A stretch of 64,000 nucleotides of DNA from Haladaptatus sp. DYF46 (GTDB lineage Archaea > Halobacteriota > Halobacteria > Halobacteriales > Haladaptataceae): contig NZ_JAJFAY010000011.1 in assembly GCF_021083305.1 (NCBI RefSeq), positions 1 to 64,000 of the forward strand. The letters run 5' to 3'. Shown here piece after piece: positions 1 through 8,388 of this stretch (the first letter of the stretch is position 1; every line of letters starts with the position of its first letter). The notes below the pieces were generated by a model that worked only from the letters and a program-made list of their open reading frames with translations, was not told where the DNA came from and did not search any database. The position numbers and the translations under genes are program-made.

Positions 1-127
1 GGGTGGGCAGTCGACCGAGCGTCCAGCAGTGGCTTGAACAATTTGTGCATTACTATAACCGCCAGAGACCGCACCAATCGATCGACAATCGAACACCTGT
101 CGAGGAGGAGCTAAACTAGACAGTGCC
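1..127 (+). mobile_element. IS6-family element, right end only (cut by window edge)
   Basis: The first 119 bases encode the last 38 residues of an IS6-family DDE transposase (VGSRPSVQQWLEQFVHYYNR... ending VEEELN, stop at 117-119). They are followed by the terminal inverted repeat, read on the minus strand as GGCACTGTCTAGTT, ending at 127. The same C-terminus and terminus occur in the intact copy at 26942-27684, so identity is secure. The rest of the element lies left of the window, so its completeness is unknown. Confidence 0.9.
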
Positions 128-157
128 CTCGTGAACGTGTTTTCGAATTCCCGATGA

Positions 158-400
158 TTAGTCAATTATTTCTACAGACCAGCTCATTTGGACTTCGACA
201 GGCAACTCATCCGTGTGTAGTATCTCCGCGATCTCTTCCGCCGTCACACTCCCTTGCTGTTCAACTTTCTCCATCAACTCGATGAACGCACCACTTGGGA
301 CTGCCGCAGTGTCACCTCGCATCTGGAGATAAAACTCGGCGGCGCGGTCGAGCGCCTTGCTCTTTGTTTTCTCACCGGTCGCCTCGAGGAGGAACACCAT
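158..400 (-). CDS. Small acidic haloarchaeal protein, possibly 5'-frameshifted
   Basis: An 80-residue reading frame, MVFLLEATGEKTKSKALDRA... ending WSVEIID. It is acidic and looks helical in the middle (EEIAEILHTDELP), with the composition of small haloarchaeal regulators. I do not recognise the family for certain. Upstream in another frame, an ATG at 435 gives MRLRIPIYENDG, which would join naturally to MVFLLEATGE if one base had been gained or lost near 400. The present gene may therefore be a frameshifted version of a longer one. It sits between an IS6 end and a broken winged-helix gene, so decay is plausible. Confidence 0.5.
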   Translation of the reverse strand: MVFLLEATGEKTKSKALDRAAEFYLQMRGDTAAVPSGAFIELMEKVEQQGSVTAEEIAEILHTDELPVEVQMSWSVEIID

Positions 401-552
401 CCATCATTCTCGTAAATCGGTATTCGAAGGCGCATATTTTTGCACACGGACCTCACGATAGATGTGTGCAATTTCGCGGATTCGTTTCTCGCGTTCTACA
501 ACTCGGTGTTTTTATAAAAATTCAATTAATGAGACCTCGTAAAGCGATCTGT

Positions 553-777
553 CTACTCAAGCGGTTCATTGTTACATAGATCACTAATGAAAGCAAATTC
601 TCGAGTCAGCTCGTGGATGAGTTCAAGGTGATTACTTTCTTTTAGGACTTCCAAGCGGTAGTAGACACTATTTCTACTAAATTCAGTTTCGTCTACAAGC
701 CTTCCTTTCGTAGTAATCCCCCATGGTTTGTCACCATTACGTCCTTGTTTTAGACAGTCGAGAAAATTGATCTCCGT
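553..777 (-). pseudogene. Winged-helix DNA-binding protein, N-terminally truncated
   Basis: An open minus-strand frame of 75 codons lacks any start codon: it opens directly after a TAA at 778-780. It reads as a winged helix-turn-helix: LDCLKQGRNGDKPWGITTKG, then LVDETEFSRNSVYYRLEVLK (recognition helix SRNSVYYRLEVL) and ending FISDLCNNEPLE. Haloarchaeal wHTH proteins of this type normally begin 10-20 residues earlier. The missing 5' end coincides with the start of the MscS remnant on the other strand, so a rearrangement probably joined two broken genes here. Confidence 0.6.
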
Positions 778-1300
778 TTACTCGTGTTCGGACGTTCAAC
801 AACAAGCGTATCACAGTCCCAAATTCGGAGCTTGCGGACTCTGCTGTCACAAACGTCGTAGCACATGATGAACTTCGCGAAGCTGTCTCCTTTGGAATTG
901 GATATGATGACAACATCGCGGAAGCGACAACCAGCATTATCGCCGAGGCAGACCGCCACGAACAAATTTTGCTGATCCAGCCTCGGAGGTTCGGGCCACA
1001 GAGCTCGCAGATTCCCATGTCGGCTTACAGGCTCGAATCTGGATCGAAGATCCGAGCTGTGCTGACTTCTCGGAAGTTCGATCGGAGTTTATCACAGCTG
1101 TCAAACGGCGCTTTGATGCAGAAGGGATCACGATTCCATATCCTCATCGGCAATTAACAGGTGGACTGTCAGTCGTTGATGCCTCCCAAAGCGTGGAATC
1201 GGCACACCAGGTGACGACTGATCGACCACTGGATTTGACTTCTTTGACGTTCCGAGTGTGTAGCGTAGTGGACCTCCTTTGTGAGAGTAATCGTTCTTGA
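762..1300 (+). pseudogene. MscS-family mechanosensitive channel, C-terminal remnant with frameshifts
   Basis: Plus-strand translation in two frames gives the soluble C-terminal half of an MscS channel. The first part reads TRVRTFNNKRITVPNSELAD onward to DRHEQILL. After a frameshift near 970 it continues ADPASEVRATELADSHVGLQ, then the region ending AEGITIPYPHRQL. It aligns along its length with the intact MscS gene at 2786-3664 (TRVRTFDNERITVPNGDLAN, ADPAPDIRVTELADSYVGLQ, MPYPVRTLEGS). The membrane-spanning N-terminal half is missing. The last frame runs to a TGA at 1298-1300, past the normal end of the family. Confidence 0.85.
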
Positions 1301-1395
1301 TCTATCCTAAGATTGGATCAAACGCGGTACTCATTTTGCAACCCAAACTTCTTGCCCAAAACAGCTATCCGAACTATTTGAGATGGCTACTCTTG

Positions 1396-1623
1396 ATGTC
1401 CAAAAAGATACTGCACGAGGAGAAAATCTCGCGAGAAGAAGTCGCCGATCGATTGCAAGCGATTGCACGTGAGCTTCGAGAAGGTGGAGACGCTAACATC
1501 GATGTCGGCAATAAAACGGTGCCACTCTCACCAGCAGACTCTGTTGGGTATGAAATCGGCACTCAAAAATCATCATCGGTACTTCGTGGAAGTCGCGAAT
1601 CAGTGACCATTAAACTGGACTGA
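1396..1623 (+). CDS. amphi-Trp domain-containing protein
   Basis: A 75-residue acidic protein, MSKKILHEEKISREEVADRL..., ending SRESVTIKLD. It matches the haloarchaeal amphi-Trp domain family: a short helical start (EEVADRLQAIARELREGGD) followed by a small amphipathic beta part ending in an acidic edge strand. The frame is open further upstream to 1297, but the ATG at 1396 gives the family's normal N-terminus. Its function is not established. It lies 67 bases ahead of the YihY/BrkB gene and may be co-transcribed with it and MscS. Confidence 0.75.
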   Translation: MSKKILHEEKISREEVADRLQAIARELREGGDANIDVGNKTVPLSPADSVGYEIGTQKSSSVLRGSRESVTIKLD

Positions 1624-1690
1624 AAACCCGAATAGGGGAACAATTGTGTATCGTCGGTAGAACCTTGAGACCAACCCCCGTTTATCGATT

Positions 1691-2737
1691 ATGTCTCCAT
1701 CAGTTCAGAACGGTATCACAGTCGCTCAGTCGGTTCGAACCGAAATACAAGAAAAGCAGGTAACGTTTCTCGCAGGGAGTATCGCATACCATGCATTCAT
1801 CTCTCTTCTACCCTTGCTCCTCCTTGCGTTTTTAGCATTTGCAGCGATTGGAAGCAGCAATCTCCAAACGCAAGTGATCAGTTTCGCTCGCTCTCTTTCT
1901 CCCGAGGTCGGTAATCTCGCCGAAACAACCCTTGAAAGTGAACAGGGACGAGCGAGCGCGTCGATCGTGGGGATTCTGACGCTCACATGGGGTGCGTTGA
2001 AGCTTTTCCGCGGACTGGATACGGCGTTCTCCGAGATCTATGCAGCTGAAACCGATGACTCCATTCTCGATCAAGTACGTGATGGGCTCATCGTCCTGTT
2101 CGCGATCGGATTTGCGGTGATTGCAACGATTGTTGCAGGCACACTGCTTGCCCTCTTTCCTGCAGTTCCATTTATCGAGTTGCTCAACCCGATCGTATTG
2201 ATCGTAGCACTCATTATCGCATTTTTCCCGATGTATTATCTCTTTCCTGGCGTCGAAACTACACCACGTGAGGTTTTGCCTGGGACAGTATTTGCGGCAG
2301 TAGGATGGACAGCACTGCAGGGCTTGTTTCAGATTTATGTACAGGTGGTTGGCTCAAGTGCCTCGGGTGTGCTTGGCGCAGTACTTCTTTTAGTCACATG
2401 GCTCTATTTCAGTGGGTTGGTACTACTCATTGGGGCAGTGCTGAATGCCGTCCTTTCACACCGAACGGAAACAGCAGATGAACAGACAGAAGCACGACAA
2501 CGATCACTCACCCGCGATGATGCTGCTCGGTATGTTCGCCTCGTTCGCGAACAGATATTCGGGCGATATGAGCGAATGGAAGCGATAGAAGTGCCAACCG
2601 ACGAATCGTTCTTGAACTCGATTACAAAGCGACCTGTCACAGTCGAGCTGATTGAGGAGAAATCGAAAACGGACGATGGTACACAATACGAAGTTCGAAT
2701 GCGATGGACCGAAAACAGCAATGAAAAAGCAAAATAA
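1691..2737 (+). CDS. YihY/virulence factor BrkB family membrane protein
   Basis: A 348-residue inner-membrane protein of the YihY/BrkB family (once misnamed ribonuclease BN). It has about six hydrophobic segments: residues about 28-48, 93-110, 135-160, 165-187, 205-225 and 235-258. The family hallmark YHAFISLLPLLLL occurs in the first segment and GAVLLLVTWLYFSG near the last. A hydrophilic acidic tail of about 85 residues ends the protein. Biochemical role is unknown; the family is often proposed to be a transporter. It is followed after 48 bases by an MscS channel gene, so a role in envelope or osmotic homeostasis is a reasonable inference. Confidence 0.85.
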   Translation: MSPSVQNGITVAQSVRTEIQEKQVTFLAGSIAYHAFISLLPLLLLAFLAFAAIGSSNLQTQVISFARSLSPEVGNLAETTLESEQGRASASIVGILTLTWGALKLFRGLDTAFSEIYAAETDDSILDQVRDGLIVLFAIGFAVIATIVAGTLLALFPAVPFIELLNPIVLIVALIIAFFPMYYLFPGVETTPREVLPGTVFAAVGWTALQGLFQIYVQVVGSSASGVLGAVLLLVTWLYFSGLVLLIGAVLNAVLSHRTETADEQTEARQRSLTRDDAARYVRLVREQIFGRYERMEAIEVPTDESFLNSITKRPVTVELIEEKSKTDDGTQYEVRMRWTENSNEKAK

Positions 2738-2785
2738 TGTGGGCAAAACGCTCATTAAACTCCTCTTCGATTTTCTATGTGAATT

Positions 2786-3664
2786 ATGGTACTAAATTTT
2801 GGACTGGACAGCAGTTCGATGGTTCCATTGCAAGCGAATAACACGCTCACGACCTCGTCCATCGTCAGCAATTACGTGATTCCCGCCGCACTGTTCCTTG
2901 TAACACTCGTCGTTGTCTATCTAATTGGGCGGAGTGTCCTCATCCCACTGCTCACACGAGTGCTGAAGGAGCAAGGCCATGACCCAGCTGTTCGAAGTCT
3001 GGCCGAGAATGTGGCTGGCGTTCTCGTCTGGATACTTGCCATTGCCCTCGCATTCACGGTTGCTGGCTTTGGCGGTGTTATCGCCGCGTTCGGTGTGTTC
3101 GCCGGTGCGATTGTCCTCGCGATTGGGTTCGCCGCACAGGAACTCCTTGGTAACTTTGTTGCTGGGATTTTCATTCTCAAAGACCGACCGTTCACGGTTG
3201 GTGATTGGATTGAATGGAGTGGTGGTGAGGGGCAAGTTGAGGACATCGATTTGCGTGTGACACGAGTGCGGACGTTCGATAACGAGCGAATTACCGTTCC
3301 GAACGGTGACTTAGCGAATGATGCGGTGAAGAATCCAGTCGCCTATGATAAACTTCGACAGAAATTTGTCTTCGGAATCGGCTACAATGACGACATCGAC
3401 CATGCAAAGGACGTGATTCTCGACGAGGCACGACAGCACGATGAAATTCTCGCAGATCCAGCACCCGATATTCGGGTGACCGAACTCGCTGACTCGTATG
3501 TTGGATTGCAAACTCGCTTTTGGATCGGTAAGCCTGGACGAGGGAACTTTACGCGGATCCGATCAGAGCTAGTGCAAGCAGTGAAAGAGCGGCTTGACGC
3601 CGAGGCAATCGATATGCCGTATCCGGTCCGAACGCTCGAAGGATCGATCGAGGTCTCGGAGTAA
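2786..3664 (+). CDS. MscS-family small-conductance mechanosensitive channel
   Basis: A 292-residue channel that opens under membrane tension to release solutes on hypo-osmotic shock. Three membrane segments lie at about residues 30-50, 70-95 and 97-125. The pore-lining TM3 is rich in Gly/Ala (GGVIAAFGVFAGAIVLAIGF) and is followed by AAQELLGNFVAGIF. The beta domain GDWIEWSGGEGQVEDIDLRV and the C-terminal alpha-beta domain ending MPYPVRTLEG are typical of the family. The ATG at 2786 is used; a second ATG lies at 2819. It probably forms a unit with the upstream amphi-Trp and YihY genes. Two decayed relatives occur at 762-1300 and 27862-27903. Confidence 0.92.
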   Translation: MVLNFGLDSSSMVPLQANNTLTTSSIVSNYVIPAALFLVTLVVVYLIGRSVLIPLLTRVLKEQGHDPAVRSLAENVAGVLVWILAIALAFTVAGFGGVIAAFGVFAGAIVLAIGFAAQELLGNFVAGIFILKDRPFTVGDWIEWSGGEGQVEDIDLRVTRVRTFDNERITVPNGDLANDAVKNPVAYDKLRQKFVFGIGYNDDIDHAKDVILDEARQHDEILADPAPDIRVTELADSYVGLQTRFWIGKPGRGNFTRIRSELVQAVKERLDAEAIDMPYPVRTLEGSIEVSE

Positions 3665-3720
3665 CTGGGTACAACCCGACGTCGCTTTTCTAACAAAGAG
3701 TTTATTTTATTCTTCCTTCG

Positions 3721-4989
3721 CTACCTACTCTCGATTATTGGGAACCACTCTGTCGTATATCCCGTCTTTGGGAGGATCCACCGCTGCTCAGGACCCCGTT
3801 CACTCACACGAAGCTCAATCGTTGCGTCGAATACTGATCCGATTTTATCCATTGGGAGTGAATCCCGATCCTGTGGAAGCGTGTAATAGCCGAGTCCCTC
3901 AACACCACGGACAGCACGACAGATGGGGTGTAGAAATGTTGCAATGTCAGTCGATGCTGCTTCCATCACTGGCTGAAGCGTATCGACGTAGAGCTGAACA
4001 TCGATTAACCGATTGTCCCTTCCGTATTCTTCCTGCATTGCTACTGAGTGAATGAGAGCAGTTTGAAGATCAGCCAAAGTTCCACCGATGGATGTGATCT
4101 GGGCGTTTTCTTGTTGACTGCTTGTTGCCGCAGCCGTTGATCGGACTGTTGCTTGATAATCAATGATTTCAACGGTGCCGGGCAGTGGCTGAGCTGGTGT
4201 CGCGTGGCGTTGAAGCACTGTTGGAGAGCGGTCGAGTAGAGCAAATAGATCATAGCAGGTCGAATCGGGCTCGTTCATGAGATAGGAACGTTCAGCATTG
4301 AAAACGTCACTCGGAACGTCCCCGGCGACTAGAATATTCCCTCCGTTCTCCTTGAGTTGGGCAAGTTCGGACCGGATTGTAATCACTCCATTTCCCGAAA
4401 CGGTGATGAAGTACCCTTCAAATCCGAATGAAACATAGCCATTGGTTCGTGGTGTACCATCAGCCAAAGGCTGGAAAAGTTCGTTTAGTGCATCTGGATT
4501 GATTCGGTCAGCGAGTCGTTCCGTCACCGCTTGAGAGTTAACCCCGATCGCATTCGCAACAGCGAGGACGACTTCTGTTCCGAGATCATTGGTTGGCGCA
4601 TACTCGTATGTGATTGCATCTGTTGAGCCGAATGGAGCACCAGCGAATTCAGTAGCCAATGGAAGATTCGCATCAAGCTCAGGGACGAGCGGTTCGTTGG
4701 TAATGTGAATTTCACCGGGTTGTCGAACTCGGATCGCATGATCATGCCACGAGAAGATGACTTCGGTTGAAAGTTGGTGAGCGGAATCAAGAGTGAATAT
4801 TTCGTCAAGCGCTTCGGGGTTGACCACGTTGTAGAGAGGATCAAGTGTGCGTGAGTCTGTATCCAGAACAGTTCCCATAGCTTCACTAAGACGAATACTG
4901 AGGGTTTCGCTGTCGTCTTCAGTTGGCCTGAAGTGTTGGCAGTGCTCTGACTGGAATATTTCGCGAATCGTGTGCTGCTCGCTGACCAT
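3721..4989 (-). CDS. Double HalOD1 output-domain protein with C-terminal haloarchaeal sensor-like domain
   Basis: A 422-residue soluble protein. Residues about 25-95 form a first HalOD1 domain (SIRLSEAMGTVLDTDSRTLD then LYNVVNPEALDEIF). Residues about 125-205 form a second (LAVANAIGVNSQAVTERLAD then RINPDALNELF and FGFEGYFITVSGNGVITI). HalOD1 is a haloarchaea-specific output domain, usually found alone or on signalling proteins. The remaining 215 residues (GGNILVAGDVPSDVFNAERS... to EWFPIIESR) resemble the RecA-like haloarchaeal DUF7504 type of HalOD1 partner, but I cannot identify conserved catalytic residues. It is convergent with MscS. A signalling or regulatory role is inferred only. Confidence 0.7.
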   Translation of the reverse strand: MVSEQHTIREIFQSEHCQHFRPTEDDSETLSIRLSEAMGTVLDTDSRTLDPLYNVVNPEALDEIFTLDSAHQLSTEVIFSWHDHAIRVRQPGEIHITNEPLVPELDANLPLATEFAGAPFGSTDAITYEYAPTNDLGTEVVLAVANAIGVNSQAVTERLADRINPDALNELFQPLADGTPRTNGYVSFGFEGYFITVSGNGVITIRSELAQLKENGGNILVAGDVPSDVFNAERSYLMNEPDSTCYDLFALLDRSPTVLQRHATPAQPLPGTVEIIDYQATVRSTAAATSSQQENAQITSIGGTLADLQTALIHSVAMQEEYGRDNRLIDVQLYVDTLQPVMEAASTDIATFLHPICRAVRGVEGLGYYTLPQDRDSLPMDKIGSVFDATIELRVSERGPEQRWILPKTGYTTEWFPIIESR

Positions 4990-5069
4990 AGTAATCGAGG
5001 AGTATATCGCGTTGCAGAATTGAAAGCTTGTCGGTATGAGGTGTGGTCTCTTGGCACCTTGTGGTGACT

Positions 5070-5230
5070 CTAGTCAATATTGCTTTTGTCGAATTCTTCC
5101 TCAACGCAGAGCGACCCGCCGCAGTCCTCACAACTGTCTTCTCAGGCTGTTTGACGTCCTTCAAGCGCTGGAAGTGCGGAAGTTGTCCACTGCACCGCTC
5201 GCAGTACTGCGACGTATCGAGCTTATCCAT
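5070..5230 (-). pseudogene. Small zinc-finger protein, frameshifted
   Basis: From the ATG at 5230 the minus strand reads MDKLDTSQYCERCSGQLPHF, then LKDVKQPEKT. A shift into a neighbouring frame continues as CEDCGGSLCVEEEFDKSNID and stops at 5070. Together this gives two CxxC knuckles in about 53 residues, typical of small haloarchaeal zinc-finger proteins. One frameshift separates the two knuckles, so the gene is probably inactive unless a sequencing error is involved. Family is not recognised. Confidence 0.4.
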
Positions 5231-5410
5231 CTACCGCGTAAACGTTGCGCTGTGGTCCACTTCCACGAACTCATGATACTGCCAGACAGTTTTGTTACAA
5301 CCTTATTACTCCGCAATTGCTTTGAGTAGAATCGGCAAGAAACAGTTCAACAGCGTAATCGTTACTACACGTAAATTATTTCAGAATAGAATGTTTATTC
5401 AGAAATATCG

Positions 5411-5593
5411 ATGGTAAGCCGTGAAAATTGGATAACGATTGCCTTTATCGTCGTAGCCCTCCCCGCAGCATATGCAGTCGAATTCTTACTGAAATCAAAT
5501 GGCATCGCTCAAGATACGGCCTTCATGATCTCGTTTTTCGTACTGCTTGTTGTTGGCGTTGGTCTCCCAAGATTTGTAACGCGTAGTGGATGA
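5411..5593 (+). CDS. Small two-helix membrane protein
   Basis: A 60-residue protein made of two hydrophobic helices: ITIAFIVVALPAAYAVEFLL (residues about 8-27) and TAFMISFFVLLVVGVGLPRF (about 36-55), with a short basic end. Similar short membrane proteins of unknown function are common in haloarchaea. It stands alone between a broken zinc-finger gene and the SWIM gene. Confidence 0.55.
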   Translation: MVSRENWITIAFIVVALPAAYAVEFLLKSNGIAQDTAFMISFFVLLVVGVGLPRFVTRSG

Positions 5594-5764
5594 CCTTAGT
5601 CACGCACTAACTGTACTTGACTATTTCAAGTAGTACTGTCTTCGTCGTCTGAATTACGTCGTATCTGTTAGCCGTGATCCGCGCTTTCTGTGAGCATTCG
5701 CTGGTCGGTGATATCTGAGACCATCATTTAGTGAGACATGAATAAAAAAACGCTGAAGCGGTGG

Positions 5765-6145
5765 TTAGTTCGGCAGTTCCTTGCGACCCGCACGAACGCA
5801 CGGCCAGCACGGGAAGCCACCGAGGCCCTCACAGTCGCAGTCTTCGGGTTCGTTGTCGTCCTCCGATGGGAAAGCGTCGAGTGTCCCGTCGTCAGTCGCA
5901 TTTTCGACGGCAGCCATGTGTTTGCAGAATGCGTTGCGGTGGACATGGTGCGGGCACGTGCAGGCCATTAGGTCTTCGGTCACGCCGTCGATGGAGACTG
6001 TGTACTGATGGGCTGCGGGGTTCTCGTGGCTCTCGTTGGTGACTTGTACGAGTCCAGAGGCATCGACGTCGAAGGGAAACTGTTCGGCCTGTGCGCGTTG
6101 GTGTGTTGTTTTGTCAGCTTCAAGGGCTGCAGATACACCGTGCCA
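5765..6145 (-). CDS. SWIM zinc-finger protein, start uncertain
   Basis: The frame encodes a plasmid-type haloarchaeal SWIM protein. Residues from the 6145 side read WHGVSAALEADKTTHQRAQA..., then DVDASGLVQVTNESHENP and VSIDGVTEDLMACTCPHHVH. The SWIM signature CxCx(n)CxH is visible as CTCPHHVHRNAFCKH. The tail adds more cysteines (DCDCEGLGGFPCWPC). SWIM domains bind DNA or protein and accompany recombination or mobile genes. No ATG is found in frame upstream of the finger. A GTG at 5983 gives only 72 residues, while homology-like sequence continues to at least 6145, so the 5' end may be lost or may use a rare start. Confidence 0.6.
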   Translation of the reverse strand, partial: WHGVSAALEADKTTHQRAQAEQFPFDVDASGLVQVTNESHENPAAHQYTVSIDGVTEDLMACTCPHHVHRNAFCKHMAAVENATDDGTLDAFPSEDDNEPEDCDCEGLGGFPCWPCVRAGRKELPN

Positions 6146-6278
6146 TTGGTTTCTACGGGTTTGAAAAGGTTGTCTCGGCTGTTGATATAATATTAAAATC
6201 GAGAGTCTTCGGAACAGATTGTACAGAGAGAACGTCTATAGCCCAAACGTTGACCTATGTTCTGATCGATGAAGAGGT

Positions 6279-7085
6279 ATGGTTGAAGAACACGACCTCA
6301 ATGGATCGGTTGCTATCGTTACCGGCGCAGCGGGTGACATCGGCGGTGGTATCACACGTGAATTGGCGAAAGCTGGCTGTGATATCACTATTGCTGATCT
6401 CGGAGTCTCGGAGGAAGCAGCCGAGAACGATACGATGCCAGATAACCGCGAGCACGCACGTGAGCTCGCTGATGATCTCGAGTCTTTAGGCGCAGAGACG
6501 CTGCTCGTCGAGTGTGACGTCACAGACGCAGAGCAGGTCAAAAGCATGGTCGAAACGACCGTTAATGAACTCGGTTCTCTTGATATTCTTGCGAGCAACG
6601 CGGGCATTATTACATATTCTCCCGTGGAGGAGATGGACGAGAACGACTGGGACACGGTCATGGACGTTAACGCAAAAGGTCCATTCCTCTGTGCCCGCGC
6701 GGCGATCCCACATCTCAAAGACGGAGGAACAATCATCAATACGGCGTCGATTGCGGGTGAGATTGGAGCTGAAGGGATTGCCCATTATTCTGCATCGAAA
6801 CACGCGATCATGGCGCTCACGAAGACACTTGCACTCGAACTCGCAGAAGACGATATAACAGTCAATGCGATTTGTCCTGGTATCGTTGACACACCAATGT
6901 GGCGTGACGTACTTACACCCGCTAGCGATGAAGCGTACGAAGATACGATCCAGCGTTCCATTCCGTTACACCGAGACCAGAAACCCGAAGATATGGGTCG
7001 TCTTGCGGTCTTTTTCGCTCAGAACCGTAATATCACCGGCGAGGCAATCAAAGTCGACGGCGGGATCACGCAGGATGTCCTCTAA
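6279..7085 (+). CDS. SDR-family NAD(P)-dependent oxidoreductase
   Basis: A 268-residue classical short-chain dehydrogenase/reductase with a Rossmann fold. It has the cofactor motif TGAAGDIGGG near residue 16, the acidic residue of the beta2 strand (ITIADLG), the NAG motif (ASNAGII, about residue 105), an active-site Ser (NTASIAGEIG) and the catalytic pair YSASK (about residue 165). The C-terminal TGEAIKVDGG is typical of the FabG/3-oxoacyl reductase branch. Insertion around residues 48-62 (AENDTMPDNREHARE) is slightly longer than usual. The substrate cannot be told. It is monocistronic and is followed by a lone CRISPR repeat. Confidence 0.92.
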   Translation: MVEEHDLNGSVAIVTGAAGDIGGGITRELAKAGCDITIADLGVSEEAAENDTMPDNREHARELADDLESLGAETLLVECDVTDAEQVKSMVETTVNELGSLDILASNAGIITYSPVEEMDENDWDTVMDVNAKGPFLCARAAIPHLKDGGTIINTASIAGEIGAEGIAHYSASKHAIMALTKTLALELAEDDITVNAICPGIVDTPMWRDVLTPASDEAYEDTIQRSIPLHRDQKPEDMGRLAVFFAQNRNITGEAIKVDGGITQDVL

Positions 7086-7185
7086 GCACCTTCGTAATTG
7101 ACAACTTTCTTGTCTGTCTTACGGAGTTACCGACTAGCACAGCAAGGGGTAATTGTGCTACAGCTCGGAAGACTGTGTCAGTCGT

Positions 7186-7290
7186 GCATAGATATATGGA
7201 GATGGCAGCGATGAAACAACAGGTTACAGACGAACCGTTGTCGGGTTGAAGCAGTTTGATGGTCATATTGGAGGACTCGCCGCCACCTGC
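7186..7290 (+). ncRNA. Candidate solo-repeat crRNA-like gene (lone CRISPR repeat at 7223-7252)
   Basis: Bases 7223-7252 form one complete CRISPR repeat, starting GTTACAGACGAACCGTTGTC and ending GGGTTGAAGC. It is identical base for base to the variant repeat at 48443-48472 on the opposite strand and differs from the main repeat only in its centre. No second repeat lies within 100 bases. A TATA-like stretch (AGATATATGG, 7188-7197) precedes it by about 26-30 bases, the haloarchaeal spacing for a transcription start at the repeat. Transcription would give a repeat handle followed by AGTTTGATGG... as a guide. Whether it is expressed or is only an array relic cannot be decided here. Confidence 0.5.
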
Positions 7291-7365
7291 TACAGATGAA
7301 CTATTCTATTTACGTTATACTCGATAATGATAAATACATTAATGAGAGAAATTATATGTCGTATC

Positions 7366-7572
7366 TCATTCATCACTGACTTCGCAGACGACTTCACGAA
7401 GTTCTTCCAACAAACCCGGATCATACTCTTTGAGGTGTTCTATATCTTCGCTGAGTGGTCCGTCAAGCCGCGAGCGAACTCGCGAGCGTGTTTCGTACTC
7501 CCTCTGTTTTTCATGCTCTCCAGCTAGACATTCACGTTCATACTTGGTCAAGATACCACGGCCAGTCGACAT
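7366..7572 (-). CDS. Small conserved haloarchaeal protein
   Basis: A 68-residue charged protein from the ATG at 7572: MSTGRGILTKYERECLAGEH..., ending LREVVCEVSDE. It is almost entirely helical with many Arg and Glu residues and no membrane segment. The GRGILTxxER start and the LLEELREVV end are features I associate with a recurrent haloarchaeal family of unknown function. An ATG eight codons further upstream (7596) is possible but less like the family. It diverges from the operon starting at 7766. Confidence 0.55.
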   Translation of the reverse strand: MSTGRGILTKYERECLAGEHEKQREYETRSRVRSRLDGPLSEDIEHLKEYDPGLLEELREVVCEVSDE

Positions 7573-7765
7573 GCCGGATTGATTCGTTAGTGGCATTATG
7601 ACGGTGTTGGTTATGTAAACTCATAAATATTGGCCCATTTAGACAAGGTTGGTTGTATAGGCCAATTTTTAAGTCATATGGGTACATACAAGCAAGTAAG
7701 AAGCACGGCGCCTCGCAGAAAGGCCACGTGTTGCAGCACGTGACCGTGCTTCTGGTGAAAGAAGC

Positions 7766-7837
7766 ATGACTAGCAATACCCGTTCCGTAGAAAAGCGCAT
7801 CGACTACCAACCACCTTTCTTTGGAGGACAGGACTAA
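7766..7837 (+). CDS. Leader-like 23-residue peptide heading the overlapping operon
   Basis: The ATG at 7766 opens MTSNTRSVEKRIDYQPPFFG and stops at TAA 7835-7837, whose last A is the first base of the next gene's ATG. A strong GGAGGA motif inside it (7823-7828) would serve the following start. The overlap pattern matches the rest of the operon, which is the main reason to call it. It may be a translated leader or a coupling peptide. The upstream region has a TTTTTAAG TATA-like box near 7665. Confidence 0.4.
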   Translation: MTSNTRSVEKRIDYQPPFFGGQD

Positions 7838-8328
7838 TGGCATCCTTCGACGAGAAACCCAACGGCGGACTGCTCTCCCTCGAGGCCCAATTCGGCACAA
7901 AAACCTTCCACCCCCTCAAGCGCCTCGAACCCACTCCCGATACCGCCACCCAGGACCCAGACCAACCCACGCCCACTACCGACGAGCCAATCACCCGCGC
8001 ATACCTCGTCGAACTCCGCGTGGGCTTTCAAACCCGAACCAAGACCACCAGCCAAGCGCCCTTCCTGTACTGCATCTACACCACGCCCGACTGCCAGCGA
8101 TTCTTCGAACGCCGTCTCCCGATCGACTACGGCGAGGAGGGCTTCCAGATTCCCGAGGACACCGACACCTATCGCTCGGTCGCCACCACCAAAACGGGCA
8201 ATCCAAACCTCCCTTCGACACCACCAGAAGAAACCCACATAGAAACCCGCGCATACTACCAGCGTATCCTCAAGCGGTGCTACGACATCGACGACACCAC
8301 TCACACCACAACTGAGGTGCACGCCTAA
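7837..8328 (+). CDS. Hypothetical plasmid-operon protein A
   Basis: A 163-residue protein (MASFDEKPNGGLLSLEAQFG..., ending DDTTHTTTEVHA). Acidic and proline/threonine-rich around residues 30-50, then a globular part (YLVELRVGFQTRTKTTSQAP, FLYCIYTTPDCQRFFERRLP). The overlapping frames on both strands are open too, but this frame has the natural amino-acid composition and fits the overlapping chain of starts and stops. Family and function are not recognised. First larger gene of a six- or seven-gene operon ending at 10342. Confidence 0.65.
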   Translation: MASFDEKPNGGLLSLEAQFGTKTFHPLKRLEPTPDTATQDPDQPTPTTDEPITRAYLVELRVGFQTRTKTTSQAPFLYCIYTTPDCQRFFERRLPIDYGEEGFQIPEDTDTYRSVATTKTGNPNLPSTPPEETHIETRAYYQRILKRCYDIDDTTHTTTEVHA

Positions 8329-8388
8329 ATGGCACCCACAGAACGCCCTCTCCAGAGAGCGACAGCCATCGGCGGTGATGGACGATGA
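8329..8388 (+). CDS. Very short coupled reading frame (19 residues)
   Basis: It begins ATG at 8329, directly after the TAA of the preceding gene, and reads MAPTERPLQRATAIGGDGR. It ends in a TGA (8386-8388) that overlaps the next ATG (8385) in an ATGA junction. It fills the only space between two coupled genes, so it probably keeps ribosomes moving between them. I cannot say whether the peptide itself has a function. Confidence 0.35.
   Translation: MAPTERPLQRATAIGGDGR

Noticed and set aside
7834..8322. 162-residue minus-strand frame opposite plasmid-operon protein A
   Set aside because: Composition (Gly, Cys, Trp-rich) is not haloarchaeal; the plus-strand frame fits the overlapping operon.
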